Shown here: one piece after another, positions 1 to 8,531 of the stretch | How the letters are laid out: every line of letters starts with the position of its first letter | Position numbering within the stretch: position 1 is the first letter of the stretch | DNA from: SSEF01 sp964398485 | GTDB taxonomy: Bacteria; Patescibacteriota; Minisyncoccia; Moranbacterales; UBA1568 | Length of the DNA stretch: 32,090 nt | Direction: 5' to 3' | NCBI GenBank assembly: GCA_964398485.1 | Contig: CAYNMD010000008.1 | Coordinates: 1 to 32,090 of the forward strand | Position numbers and translations under genes: made by a program | Notes under the pieces: model-generated | What the model was told of the DNA's origin: nothing | What the model saw: the letters and a program-made list of their open reading frames with translations, nothing else | Database searches by the model: none

Positions 1-1
1 T

Positions 2-1465
2 TCTCCCTACGGAAAAAATACCGATGAACTCATTCGAAAGAAGAATCATATCCTTGCTCGCATGCTCGAACTCGATTTTATTTCACAGAGTGAATATGAA
101 CAAGCTATCAATACAAAAACGCTCGAAAAAATTCTCCCTCTCGAACGACGCATCGTCGCACCACACTTCACCTTCTACGTTATAGAAAGACTCGAGGCAC
201 TCTATGGTCGAGAACGGCTAGAAGCTGATGGCCTCCAAATTACCACTACTATCGATCTCGAACTGCAAACAAAGGCAGAGGAGGTGGTAAAAAAAGGAGT
301 TGAGCGTAATAAGTCTGCAAACGCTAGCAATGCTGCCCTTGTCGCTCTCGACCCCACCAAGGGTGAAGTTCTAGCCATGGTTGGAAGCCGAGACTACTTT
401 GATACCGCTATCGATGGACAAGTTAATGTGGCAATTGAGAAAAGGCAGCCAGGATCAACCTTCAAGCCTTTTGCCTATGCTACAGCCTTCGCTGAGGGCT
501 TTGAACCAGAAACTCCCATCTACGATGTTCCTATTAACTTTGGACCTGATGGCTCTGGAAATGATTACAAACCAGAAAATTATGATGGGAAATTCCGCGG
601 TCGCATGACTATGCGAGAAGCCCTTTCCCAATCACTGAACATCCCCGCAGTATCAGTACTTTACCTCGCTGGTATCCAAGATACTATCAACACCGCCACT
701 AAAATGGGCATTACCACCCTCACCGATCCTTCTCGATATGGTCTCGCTCTTGTTCTGGGTGGAGCTGAAGTTCGCCTTGTCGATATAACTGGGGCTTTCG
801 GTGTCTTCGGCCAAGAGGGTCGCCGCACACCTATCGATGGTATCCAGTCTGTACGAGATACCGACGGAAAGGATCTCTATTTTAAGGCATCGCCAGAAGA
901 AGTTATCAATATTGAGGTAGCACGAAAAATCAACTCTATTCTTTCAGATAATACTGCTCGCACCCCAACCTTTGGACCACGAAGTCCACTCGCTTTCCCA
1001 AAAGAAACAGCCGTTGCTGCTAAAACCGGTACCACTCAGAATTTCCGTGACGCTTGGACAATTGGCTACACTCCAAAAGTTGCCCTTGGTGTTTGGACGG
1101 GCAACAACGACAATACCCCCATGAAACCAGGATCGGACGGCATCTACGTTGCGGCCCCCATCTGGCGTGAATATATGGATTTCTTACTGTCGAAATATCC
1201 GGAAACTGGTTTTACCGACTATGCCCATAAATCCCCCGATGCTTTACAAACTTCAAGTGTGGGTGAATTTAAAACAGTCTATATCAACAAGAAAACAGGA
1301 AAGGAAATTTCTGAAACAAAAGCAAAAAAGAAACGCTCCAGCGATATTGAAACACGCATTGTAGCTGGAGGCACCACTTTCTCTTATACCAAGGAAGATG
1401 GTAACCTTAACTTCGCTCCAGCCACTATCGAAGACTTGAGACGTATTTATTATCCAGCCCAATAA
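2..1465 (+). CDS. Class A penicillin-binding protein (PBP1A-like), 3' part
   Basis: Peptidoglycan glycosyltransferase/transpeptidase acting outside the membrane; only its C-terminal 488 codons are in the window. The frame is open to the left edge (reading from base 2: SPYGKNTDELIRKKNHILARM), matching the end of the glycosyltransferase domain and linker of PBP1A, so the ATG at 62 is internal. Transpeptidase motifs are all visible: SxxK as STFK at 455-466, SxN as SLN near 632-640, and KTG at 1022-1030 followed by TTQNFRDAW. The N-terminal TM and most of the glycosyltransferase domain lie outside. It is the only plus-strand gene and converges with the ABC permease 7 bp away; I see no terminator between them. 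Family assignment is secure; the exact paralogue is not. Confidence 0.95.
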   Translation, partial: SPYGKNTDELIRKKNHILARMLELDFISQSEYEQAINTKTLEKILPLERRIVAPHFTFYVIERLEALYGRERLEADGLQITTTIDLELQTKAEEVVKKGVERNKSANASNAALVALDPTKGEVLAMVGSRDYFDTAIDGQVNVAIEKRQPGSTFKPFAYATAFAEGFEPETPIYDVPINFGPDGSGNDYKPENYDGKFRGRMTMREALSQSLNIPAVSVLYLAGIQDTINTATKMGITTLTDPSRYGLALVLGGAEVRLVDITGAFGVFGQEGRRTPIDGIQSVRDTDGKDLYFKASPEEVINIEVARKINSILSDNTARTPTFGPRSPLAFPKETAVAAKTGTTQNFRDAWTIGYTPKVALGVWTGNNDNTPMKPGSDGIYVAAPIWREYMDFLLSKYPETGFTDYAHKSPDALQTSSVGEFKTVYINKKTGKEISETKAKKKRSSDIETRIVAGGTTFSYTKEDGNLNFAPATIEDLRRIYYPAQ

Positions 1466-1472
1466 AAACCAT

Positions 1473-2750
1473 CTACTCTCCCTTCCGCAGAGCCTCCATA
1501 GGAGAGAGACGAGCAGCGCGATAGGCTGGTGCGATACCAAAGATAACTCCCGTCAAAATTGAAAATGCTGCTCCCAGCAATAGCGCCATAGGGGTGAAGG
1601 TCAGAGTAACACCTACGCCAAGAACTGAAAAAAGTGCTGAAAGCCCCCAAGAAAGAAGCATTCCCAAGGTAATCCCCGCTATCCCACCAAGAGAGGTGAT
1701 AAGGAGTGCCTCAAAAAGAAACTGCGTTAAAATAACGATTTCTGTTGCCCCTAAAGCTTTACGGAGACCGATCTCTGAGACACGCTCTGCCACCGAAACG
1801 TACATAACATTCATAATCCCCACCCCGCCAACCAAGAGAGAAATCGAGGTAAGAGCCAGTAAGAGAATAGATACCGAACCAAGGACATCTTCAATGGCCT
1901 CCAGAGCTTCTTTGGTAGATGTTACTGAAAAATCATCCTTTTTCGGGTCATCAATATCATGCCGTTTACGCAAAAGTGCAGTAATATCAGCCACTGTCGA
2001 TGTTTCGAGTGATGGGTCGGTCATTTTTACCGAGATCATTTGAACATAATCAACTCCAAGGATTTTTTTCTTAAGAGTTTCTACTGGTACATACGTAAAA
2101 GTATCAAGGTTAATAAATCCTGCTGCTCCTCGAGATTCCAAAACACCAATCACGCGGTATTTTTCACCCTTGAGAGTAATAGACTCCCCGACCGCTTCAC
2201 CAGAGCCAAAGAAAGTTTCCTTGATATCCTGGCCAAGAACCACTACGCGGGCCAAACTCCGATCCTCTTCCTCGGTAAAAAAACGCCCTTCTGATAATCG
2301 GATATTTTCATCCACGAACGGTGCATCGGCCCCGGTACCGAAGAGAAGAATCCTCTTTCCAATGGAACCAACGGTAGCTCGCTCTTGGCCAATTGTCCCC
2401 GGATATAAAACTTCGACATTTGGCAATTCTCGAATAGCTTCGCCATCCTCAGTAACTAAAGTAGTAATCTGCGTCCCCTGGGCTCTAGAGGTAGCATTTT
2501 CACTCGACATTTTTCCAGTAGTTGGCACCTTAACTTCAATTTGAATGATATTAGAGCCAAAGCTTTCTCCTTGTTTGAGAATAAAGTCCTTAACTCCTTC
2601 CCCAAGCAACATGACCACTACAACAGAAAGTACTCCAATCATGACACCGAGAAGGGAGAGAATCGTTCTTGTTGGATGCAAAACAATAGTTCGCCAGGCA
2701 AGACGAAAACCTAAAGTAAGTCTTTTGTAGAACAGTAAGAATTTATTCAT
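1473..2750 (-). CDS. MacB/FtsX-type ABC transporter permease (second permease)
   Basis: A 425-residue membrane subunit of a MacB-like exporter. It has an N-terminal TM (about residues 29-48, RTILSLLGVMIGVLSVVVVM), a large extracytoplasmic MacB core domain, then three TMs in the FtsX domain, with the typical SISLLVGGVGIMNVMYVSV and VSEIGLRKALGA stretches and the end PMEALRKGE. The frame is open further upstream (to 2807), but I start at ATG 2750, which overlaps the stop of the preceding permease by 8 bp and has GGAAG about 10 bases upstream; the extra 19 residues would be the antisense-free tail of the other gene read in another frame. No ATPase domain is fused, unlike E. coli MacB. Substrate is unknown. 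Confidence 0.93.
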   Translation of the reverse strand: MNKFLLFYKRLTLGFRLAWRTIVLHPTRTILSLLGVMIGVLSVVVVMLLGEGVKDFILKQGESFGSNIIQIEVKVPTTGKMSSENATSRAQGTQITTLVTEDGEAIRELPNVEVLYPGTIGQERATVGSIGKRILLFGTGADAPFVDENIRLSEGRFFTEEEDRSLARVVVLGQDIKETFFGSGEAVGESITLKGEKYRVIGVLESRGAAGFINLDTFTYVPVETLKKKILGVDYVQMISVKMTDPSLETSTVADITALLRKRHDIDDPKKDDFSVTSTKEALEAIEDVLGSVSILLLALTSISLLVGGVGIMNVMYVSVAERVSEIGLRKALGATEIVILTQFLFEALLITSLGGIAGITLGMLLSWGLSALFSVLGVGVTLTFTPMALLLGAAFSILTGVIFGIAPAYRAARLSPMEALRKGE

Positions 2751-3984
2751 ATCGTAGCGCTTCCATAGGAGAAACTTTTGATGCCTTAAGGGCAGGGTAC
2801 AGCCCAAAGCTAATTCCTATCACAAAAGATACGCTAAAGCCAATCACAATTGATATCGGAGGAATGAGAAATTCCCAAGCATACCCCAGTCTTGGAATAA
2901 TGACAGCGGCAATAAAAGCGATGGCTACACCCAAGATAATTCCAAGGAGTCCACCGAGAACGGTAATAAAGGCTGACTCGATAAGAAATTGAAAAAGGAT
3001 ATGTACTGGGCGTGCTCCAACCGCCTTACGAAGACCAACCTCACGCACTCGCTGCGACACAGCAATAAGCATTGAATTCATAATTCCAATACCACCAACT
3101 ACCAATGAAAGTGATGCAATAGCAATCAAAAAATATTTGAGTACATTAGTGATATTGGTCAGAAGAGAAAGAGCCATAGCCGTACTTCGAACTGAAAAAT
3201 CTGACTCTTCACCCTCTTCTAGATCATGCCGATCCCGAAGAAGAGTCGTGATGTCCGTCCTGGTTCGATCTATATTTTCAGCAGCATCTACCTTACCACG
3301 TCCAAAATTCAAATAATTAATGCCAAGAAGAATTTTCTGAGCCGTAAAAAGTGGCACATACACTAATGTATCGGGGTTAGAAAAGGCAGCGTTACCACGC
3401 TCTTCAAGAACCCCAATAACACGGAAAGGATTATCTTTTATTTTTACCACTTCACCAATAGGGCTCCCGTGTGGAAAAAGTTCCTTAGCTCGCATAGCTC
3501 CGAGAACTGCTACACGGGAAAGATCAGACTCCTCCTCTGGGAAGAAAAATCTCCCTTCCGTCACCCTCATTGACTCTACCTCAATCATACTTGGCGATAC
3601 ACCCTGAAAGCTTGTTTCAAATGACTCGTAACGCGACTCGATAGTTCCAGATCCTGTTACATAACCAGAAAAAGCTACCAGGTGAGGCACATGACGCTTT
3701 TCACGAATAGCCCGAACATCATCGTACACAAAACTCGTAGTTACAATACCGAGTGCTTGAGCTGGTGGACCACTCTCCTCTGAGGCTCCTGGGAGCACTG
3801 CTACCAAGTTTGACCCAACTTTCTGCACCTGAGAGAGAACCAGTGCCTGAGCACTGGCACCGATAGCCATCACCATAATGACGGCAGCTACTCCAATAAC
3901 TACCCCGAGCACCGTCAAAAAGAACCTGGTCTTAGCGGCCAGAAGGGAACGATAAGCGATACGAAGTGGGTCAGAAATTTTCAT
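2743..3984 (-). CDS. MacB/FtsX-type ABC transporter permease (first permease)
   Basis: A 413-residue paralogue of the following gene with the same layout: one N-terminal TM (about 21-42, RFFLTVLGVVIGVAAVIMVM), an extracytoplasmic MacB core domain, and three C-terminal TMs with SLSLVVGGIGIMNSMLIAVS and VREVGLRKAVGA. It starts 5 bp after the ATPase stop and overlaps the second permease by 8 bp, so translation is probably coupled. Two different permeases next to one ATPase suggest a heterodimeric pore; this is inference. MacB-family systems export peptides, antibiotics, toxins or lipoproteins, and nothing here identifies the cargo. Confidence 0.93.
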   Translation of the reverse strand: MKISDPLRIAYRSLLAAKTRFFLTVLGVVIGVAAVIMVMAIGASAQALVLSQVQKVGSNLVAVLPGASEESGPPAQALGIVTTSFVYDDVRAIREKRHVPHLVAFSGYVTGSGTIESRYESFETSFQGVSPSMIEVESMRVTEGRFFFPEEESDLSRVAVLGAMRAKELFPHGSPIGEVVKIKDNPFRVIGVLEERGNAAFSNPDTLVYVPLFTAQKILLGINYLNFGRGKVDAAENIDRTRTDITTLLRDRHDLEEGEESDFSVRSTAMALSLLTNITNVLKYFLIAIASLSLVVGGIGIMNSMLIAVSQRVREVGLRKAVGARPVHILFQFLIESAFITVLGGLLGIILGVAIAFIAAVIIPRLGYAWEFLIPPISIVIGFSVSFVIGISFGLYPALKASKVSPMEALRYE

Positions 3985-3989
3985 AGAAC

Positions 3990-4715
3990 CTACTTATGAA
4001 GTTCCTCCTCTTCCCGGGCAAAGCGACGCTTTATAATAGGCGTATCCTCAACCACTCCCCCATCAACCATTCGTAACATACGTTTTCCATGTTCTGCTGT
4101 TGCTGTTTCATGAGTTACCAAAATAACCGTTCGTCCCATTTCATTAAGACTCTGCAGTATATCCATTACTTGCAAACCAGATTTTGAATCTAGATTACCA
4201 GTAGGCTCATCGGCAAAAATGATATCCGGATCATTCACCAAAGCCCTCGCAATGGCAACTCGCTGCTTTTCCCCACCAGAAAGCTGATTAGAAAAATAAT
4301 CCTTTCGATGAAGCATATTAACAGCTTTAAGAGCAGCCTCAACTTTCGCTCGATTATCTGAAGCCAATTGACTGTCATACAGGAGCGGTAATTCAACATT
4401 TTCTGCAACGGTCGTTTTTGGAAGAAGATTAAAAGACTGAAAAATAAAACCAATCTTCACATTTCTCAATTGAGAGAGATCATCATCTGAAAGAGTAGAT
4501 ACATCTTGACCATCCAAAAAGTATTCCCCTGCAGTAGGTCTATCAAGGAGACCGAGGAGATGCATCAGTGTCGATTTCCCCGATCCCGACGGTCCCATAA
4601 TCGAAACAAACTCTCCTTTTTCTATGACAAAAGTGGCCTCACGCAAGGCCACTGTTTCCACTCCTTCATTCGCGTAAGTTTTCCCAAGAGATTTAACGAC
4701 AATAAGCGATGACAT
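3990..4715 (-). CDS. MacB/LolD-type ABC transporter ATP-binding protein
   Basis: The 241-residue cytoplasmic ATPase driving the neighbouring permeases. Walker A is GPSGSGKST, the Q-loop FQSFNLLPKTT, the signature LSGGEKQRVAIARAL, Walker B IIFADEPTGNLD and the H-loop VTHE, all intact and in order. Length and motif style fit the MacB/LolD/FtsE group. I choose ATG 4715, four bases after the stop of the adaptor gene; the longer reading frame (to 4736) would need a GTG inside the adaptor's last codons. The order adaptor-ATPase-permease-permease is a standard arrangement for MacAB-like exporters. Confidence 0.95.
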   Translation of the reverse strand: MSSLIVVKSLGKTYANEGVETVALREATFVIEKGEFVSIMGPSGSGKSTLMHLLGLLDRPTAGEYFLDGQDVSTLSDDDLSQLRNVKIGFIFQSFNLLPKTTVAENVELPLLYDSQLASDNRAKVEAALKAVNMLHRKDYFSNQLSGGEKQRVAIARALVNDPDIIFADEPTGNLDSKSGLQVMDILQSLNEMGRTVILVTHETATAEHGKRMLRMVDGGVVEDTPIIKRRFAREEEELHK

Positions 4716-4719
4716 AACC

Positions 4720-5733
4720 CTATTCACTCTTAACACTCATTTTGACCCGGTCATTCTCACGTACCCCCTCAATTATTTCCACCTCCCCCTCATCACCCTC
4801 AAGCCCAATCTTCACTGCCCGTTTTACAAAAGATCCATTCTCTTCAACCTCTACAAAATAACTCCCCTCCTCCCGAACAATAGTACGAAATGGCAACACC
4901 AAGACCCTCTCTCTGTAACCTGTCTCGATATCAAGATTTGCCGTCATACCATCACGCAACCTTGTATCTGATGCCTGGAGAAAAGAAAAAGTACCCATAT
5001 AAGAAACTACGTCTTGCACTACTGTTGCGCTTGGTTCAATTTCCTTTACTTCTACAGAAAAAATCTCATCATTTGTTAGGGCGTCAAAAGTAACCTCCCC
5101 ACGCATACCAGCTTTCACTTTAGCCACATCAGATTCCGGTATCTGAGCCTCAATTTTCAAAGGAATATTTCCCGTTGCATCATGCCCAACAATACGTACT
5201 ACTCGAGTGCCAGCCGTAACCACCTCGCCTACTCTCTGAGAAACCTTGGTAACCATCCCATCAAAAGGTGCCCTGAGCACTCTTTCCATGAGCTGACTGC
5301 GAATAATAGCAACATCTGCTCGAGCCTTTTCACTCGAAAGAACCTTGGCCTCTCGTTCCTCAGGAGCAAGACTTGACCAATCTCGGCGAGCAAGACGCTC
5401 ATTTTCTTCTGCAATAGCTAGTGTCGCTTCAGAAGATCGAAGTTGCTGAAGAAGCATCTCTCGATCGAGTTGCATAAGAGGATCTCCTTTTTTTACTCGC
5501 TCTCCCTCAGCCACCCAAACAGTTTCGATAAGACCGACGCTCTTAAAGGAGAGATCCGCGTACTGCTGTGGCACCACTTCACCTGTTATAGAGATCGTTT
5601 CACTCACTGTTCCTCGAGTTACTGTCTCTGTCGGAATAGCTTCGCCCTGCTGCCTACCACTCCACCACCAATACCCCCCACCTACAATAAGTACAAAGAG
5701 AATTATACTAAAAATTTTTCCTTTTAGAGTCAT
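4720..5733 (-). CDS. HlyD/MacA-type periplasmic adaptor (membrane fusion protein)
   Basis: A 337-residue extracytoplasmic adaptor. It begins with a TM/signal anchor (about residues 5-23, GKIFSIILFVLIVGGGYWW), then a split lipoyl-like domain: first half GLIETVWVAEGERVKKGDPL, a helical hairpin (about residues 88-145), second half RAPFDGMVTKVSQRVGEVVT. A beta-barrel domain follows and ends in GDEGEVEIIEGVRENDRVK, typical of RND/MacA adaptors. The helical hairpin is short, as expected where no outer-membrane TolC-type partner exists, though this is inference. It lies 6 bp after rnhA and 4 bp before the ATPase ATG. Confidence 0.92.
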   Translation of the reverse strand: MTLKGKIFSIILFVLIVGGGYWWWSGRQQGEAIPTETVTRGTVSETISITGEVVPQQYADLSFKSVGLIETVWVAEGERVKKGDPLMQLDREMLLQQLRSSEATLAIAEENERLARRDWSSLAPEEREAKVLSSEKARADVAIIRSQLMERVLRAPFDGMVTKVSQRVGEVVTAGTRVVRIVGHDATGNIPLKIEAQIPESDVAKVKAGMRGEVTFDALTNDEIFSVEVKEIEPSATVVQDVVSYMGTFSFLQASDTRLRDGMTANLDIETGYRERVLVLPFRTIVREEGSYFVEVEENGSFVKRAVKIGLEGDEGEVEIIEGVRENDRVKMSVKSE

Positions 5734-5739
5734 AAGTTC

Positions 5740-6180
5740 TTACAGTAATTGCTGTTGTACCAAACTTGGTCGAGTCGCACTATCCATGGCCTTATTAGCT
5801 TCAGCATCAGCCATAGTATTTTGTTCTCTCGGTACATGGATAAACTCCACTCCACCAAAATCAAGCATTAAATTCCACACCATCAAAAACAATGGCTGCA
5901 ATCTTTCATTCTCTATCTTGTACTGATGATTCAGTTGTCTACAGGCAAGTTCCGAATCCATTCGACACTCTACGATAACTTGCTTAGCCCTTTCCTTCCC
6001 TACCAGTGACTTTATTTTTTTCAAAGCGGCCACAATGGCTGCATACTCAGCCTCATTGTTTGTCTTTTCACCCAAAAACTCCCCGAAACGCTTACCAAGC
6101 GTCTCAATATAGACACCGAGAGCCGCTGGCCCCGGATTACCCCGCGACCCACCATCGGTATAGACAATAATCTTCTCCAT
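5740..6180 (-). CDS. rnhA: Ribonuclease HI family protein
   Basis: A 146-residue RNase H-fold protein that should cut the RNA strand of RNA-DNA hybrids. The four acidic catalytic positions are readable: D9 in YTDGGSRGNPGP, E45 in TNNEAEYAA, D75 in RMDSELACRQL, and D125 in NTMADAEANKA. The D125 context (HVPREQN before it) is the short form seen in many non-E. coli RNase HI proteins. It lacks the N-terminal hybrid-binding domain. It follows recJ by 33 bp and precedes the exporter adaptor by 6 bp, so it is probably co-transcribed with both. The family also includes plant/archaeal-type double-stranded RNA cutters, so substrate preference is uncertain. Confidence 0.93.
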   Translation of the reverse strand: MEKIIVYTDGGSRGNPGPAALGVYIETLGKRFGEFLGEKTNNEAEYAAIVAALKKIKSLVGKERAKQVIVECRMDSELACRQLNHQYKIENERLQPLFLMVWNLMLDFGGVEFIHVPREQNTMADAEANKAMDSATRPSLVQQQLL

Positions 6181-6213
6181 AGGAATATTGTACCAGAAAA
6201 TGCACTCACCAAG

Positions 6214-7914
6214 CTAATTAAGCGCCTGTATATCTCTGAGAACCATCTGCACACTCTCTCTCCCATTCCAACTATTTACCGCTATCGTACCAGCAAGATC
6301 AACCTCCATTCCTGGGCGCAAATCTGGATATGTTAGAGCAAGTGACCAACCTACCACATCCAAAGGCGGATACAGTCTCGCTCGATCAACGGAGAGCTTC
6401 CAATGTTTCTCATCTTTGCCTACTTTTCGTACTGCTCCTAAACGAACTCCTCTCAAGGCAAACACTGGTTCAGGATTCCCTTCTCCAAATGGTTCCAATG
6501 ATGTTAATCGTTGAATTAAATCCAACGATACATCATCAGGATGAAGTACCCGATCTATAAGGAGCTCTGGCTTTGTCTCGACTCCCTGCAAAGCCTCCTC
6601 CACCAGAGCATTGAAGCGATTGTAAAATGATACAAGATTGTCATTTCGAATAGTCATCCCCGCTGCCTGATCATGGCCACCGAACTTCTCAAGCATATCG
6701 CCACACTGTTCTAGTACTTTAATGATACTCAGCCCTGGAATACTTCGAAAAGAACCCGTACTTACCTCTCCAGCAGTCTGAAGAATACAAGTGGGTTTTC
6801 CAGTTTCATGAGCTACTCTTCCTGCCACCAGACCAACAATACCGAGAGGATATTCTTCCCCAGCAGCAAAGATAAATTTCTGATCATGATACTTTTCTTT
6901 TGCTAACGTCAAAACAAGTTCAGTAATTTCTTGACTTTGTTTTTGACGGGCTACATTGTACGCTTCAAGCTCCAAAGCCAGTCCTCTCGCTTTTACCCGA
7001 TCACGTTCCATAAGAAGATCATGCGCGAGCTTCCCATGAGCCATACGAGAAGCAGCATTGATTCGAGGGGCAATATGAAAAGCAATCAGCCTCGCTGTGG
7101 GAGGAGTTACGTTATCCATAGGAATCCTCCCAACAGCAATAAGTTCCTGGAGACCAACCCGTCTTGTTTTCGCCAATACCAAAAGTCCGTACTTTACGAG
7201 CACTCTATTTTCTCCAACCAATGGCATAACATCAGCTACCGTACCTATAGCTGCAACATCCAAAAGCCATTTGAGTTCCCCTATTCGATCAGGAAGATAG
7301 CGATGATAGAGAGCTGTCACCACCTTAAATGTTGTGCCCGCGCCGCAAAGATCATGAAAAGGATACTGCTCATTGGGAAGTTTGGGATTAATGATAGCCA
7401 AGGCTTTTGGCAAGATCTCTGGCACGTGATGATGATCAATGATGATAGTATCCATTCCCGCCTCAAGAGCCTGCTCGATTTCCTCATGATTCATCATGCC
7501 ACAATCAAGCGTCACTACGAGAGTAACCCCCGCTCGTTTAAAATGCTGAATAGCCTGGATACTCAACCCATGACCTTCGTGTATCTTGTGAGGAATATAC
7601 ACTTCTGCCGCCACTCCAAGAGCCTCTAGTGCTTCACGAAACAAAACCGATGAGGTTACGCCATCAGCATCAAAGTCACCGAAAACTCCAACCCGCTCAC
7701 CTTTTTTTCTCGCTTCTCCTAAACGCGCTACTACTTTTTCCATATCCCGAAAGAGGAATGGGTCATACATATCACGATCATAGTCAGGCATCAAAAAACG
7801 ACGCTCATCATTTCTTGATGTACGCTGAGTAAGTAACGATTGCAAGACATTTTCTACTCCCTCTGGATGTTCTGGAACAAAATCAGAAAGGAACTTCCAA
7901 CGAAGTTCAGCCAT
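6214..7914 (-). CDS. recJ: Single-stranded-DNA-specific exonuclease RecJ
   Basis: A 566-residue 5'-3' ssDNA exonuclease of recombination and mismatch repair, of the usual RecJ length. The DHH-family motifs are in order: FGDFDADG (about 78-85), LDCGMMNHEEI, DHHHVPE (160-166), CGAGTTFKV, and VADVMPL; the DHHA1 domain carries FGGHDQAAGM, followed by the OB-like C-terminus. The start is decided by a strong Shine-Dalgarno (GAGGAGAGG) seven bases before ATG 7914; an upstream TTG at 7941 would place that site inside the coding region and overlap the previous gene. It follows the pseudo-receiver gene by 17 bp. Confidence 0.96.
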   Translation of the reverse strand: MAELRWKFLSDFVPEHPEGVENVLQSLLTQRTSRNDERRFLMPDYDRDMYDPFLFRDMEKVVARLGEARKKGERVGVFGDFDADGVTSSVLFREALEALGVAAEVYIPHKIHEGHGLSIQAIQHFKRAGVTLVVTLDCGMMNHEEIEQALEAGMDTIIIDHHHVPEILPKALAIINPKLPNEQYPFHDLCGAGTTFKVVTALYHRYLPDRIGELKWLLDVAAIGTVADVMPLVGENRVLVKYGLLVLAKTRRVGLQELIAVGRIPMDNVTPPTARLIAFHIAPRINAASRMAHGKLAHDLLMERDRVKARGLALELEAYNVARQKQSQEITELVLTLAKEKYHDQKFIFAAGEEYPLGIVGLVAGRVAHETGKPTCILQTAGEVSTGSFRSIPGLSIIKVLEQCGDMLEKFGGHDQAAGMTIRNDNLVSFYNRFNALVEEALQGVETKPELLIDRVLHPDDVSLDLIQRLTSLEPFGEGNPEPVFALRGVRLGAVRKVGKDEKHWKLSVDRARLYPPLDVVGWSLALTYPDLRPGMEVDLAGTIAVNSWNGRESVQMVLRDIQALN

Positions 7915-7931
7915 ATACCTCTCCTCTAGTG

Positions 7932-8477
7932 CTAGGCGCAAATAATCTCTGCTGAGAGATGTTTGCGCGTAGTATCAGTCAACCGAATACGAAGTACATA
8001 ACGCTCACCCGTCTCGCAAAGATAATTATCTGGAAGAGCCATATCTCGAGCGAACTTTAAACCGTCGTACAGAGTAGGGTCGATAGCCACCAAGTATTCC
8101 GTTGAACCAAAGAAGGCTCTAATCCGCGAGACCACCTCTGGAAGAGGCGTCACATCACGAACGATAAAATCGTTTACTCCAAGTTCTTTCGCTCGAGACT
8201 CATCTTCTTGACGACCAAGATGAGAAAGAAATACTACAGGAATTGTCGCCGTTGAGATATTTTTTTTGAGTGCCTCAACCAAACCAAAGCCATCAAGCTG
8301 TGGCATGATAATACCTGTCAATACCAAATCTGGGCGACTCTCATTTATCTTATTCAATCCGTCCAATCCGTTGACTGCCTCAATCACACTAAAACCAGCT
8401 TCCTTCAGGTAGTCAACGTAGGCACCGCGAGTTTCATCATCATCATCAACGACCAAAATACGACGTTCGTCTGACAT
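7932..8477 (-). CDS. Degenerate CheY-like receiver protein with C-terminal extension
   Basis: A 181-residue protein with a receiver domain (about 5-122) and an unassigned C-terminal tail of some 60 residues. The acidic pocket is present (VVDDDDE), and so is the switch Ser (S85), but the phospho-acceptor Asp is Gly (G55 in VLTGIIMPQLDG; GGT codon at 8313-8315) and the conserved Lys is Arg (R107 in DFIVRDV). Phosphotransfer is therefore unlikely, and it may act as a protein-protein module. The tail has Cys residues in NYLCETGERY and near the end (IICA). I start at ATG 8477; a TTG at 8492 with AAGGGGG six bases upstream is an alternative, and a -10-like TATACT lies at 8506-8511. It precedes recJ. 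Confidence 0.85.
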   Translation of the reverse strand: MSDERRILVVDDDDETRGAYVDYLKEAGFSVIEAVNGLDGLNKINESRPDLVLTGIIMPQLDGFGLVEALKKNISTATIPVVFLSHLGRQEDESRAKELGVNDFIVRDVTPLPEVVSRIRAFFGSTEYLVAIDPTLYDGLKFARDMALPDNYLCETGERYVLRIRLTDTTRKHLSAEIICA

Positions 8478-8531
8478 AGGGTAAACATTCAATAATTTCC
8501 CCCTTAGTATACCGCAACTCAAAAGAAATCC

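Noticed and set aside
6931..7629. A 232-codon plus-strand open frame opposite recJ
   Set aside because: It lies wholly antisense to conserved RecJ motifs, has no recognisable domain and low-complexity basic/Ser-rich composition; it is a shadow of recJ.
7915..7941. Upstream TTG start for recJ
   Set aside because: A strong GAGGAG Shine-Dalgarno lies at the right distance from ATG 7914, and the TTG start would overlap the previous gene.
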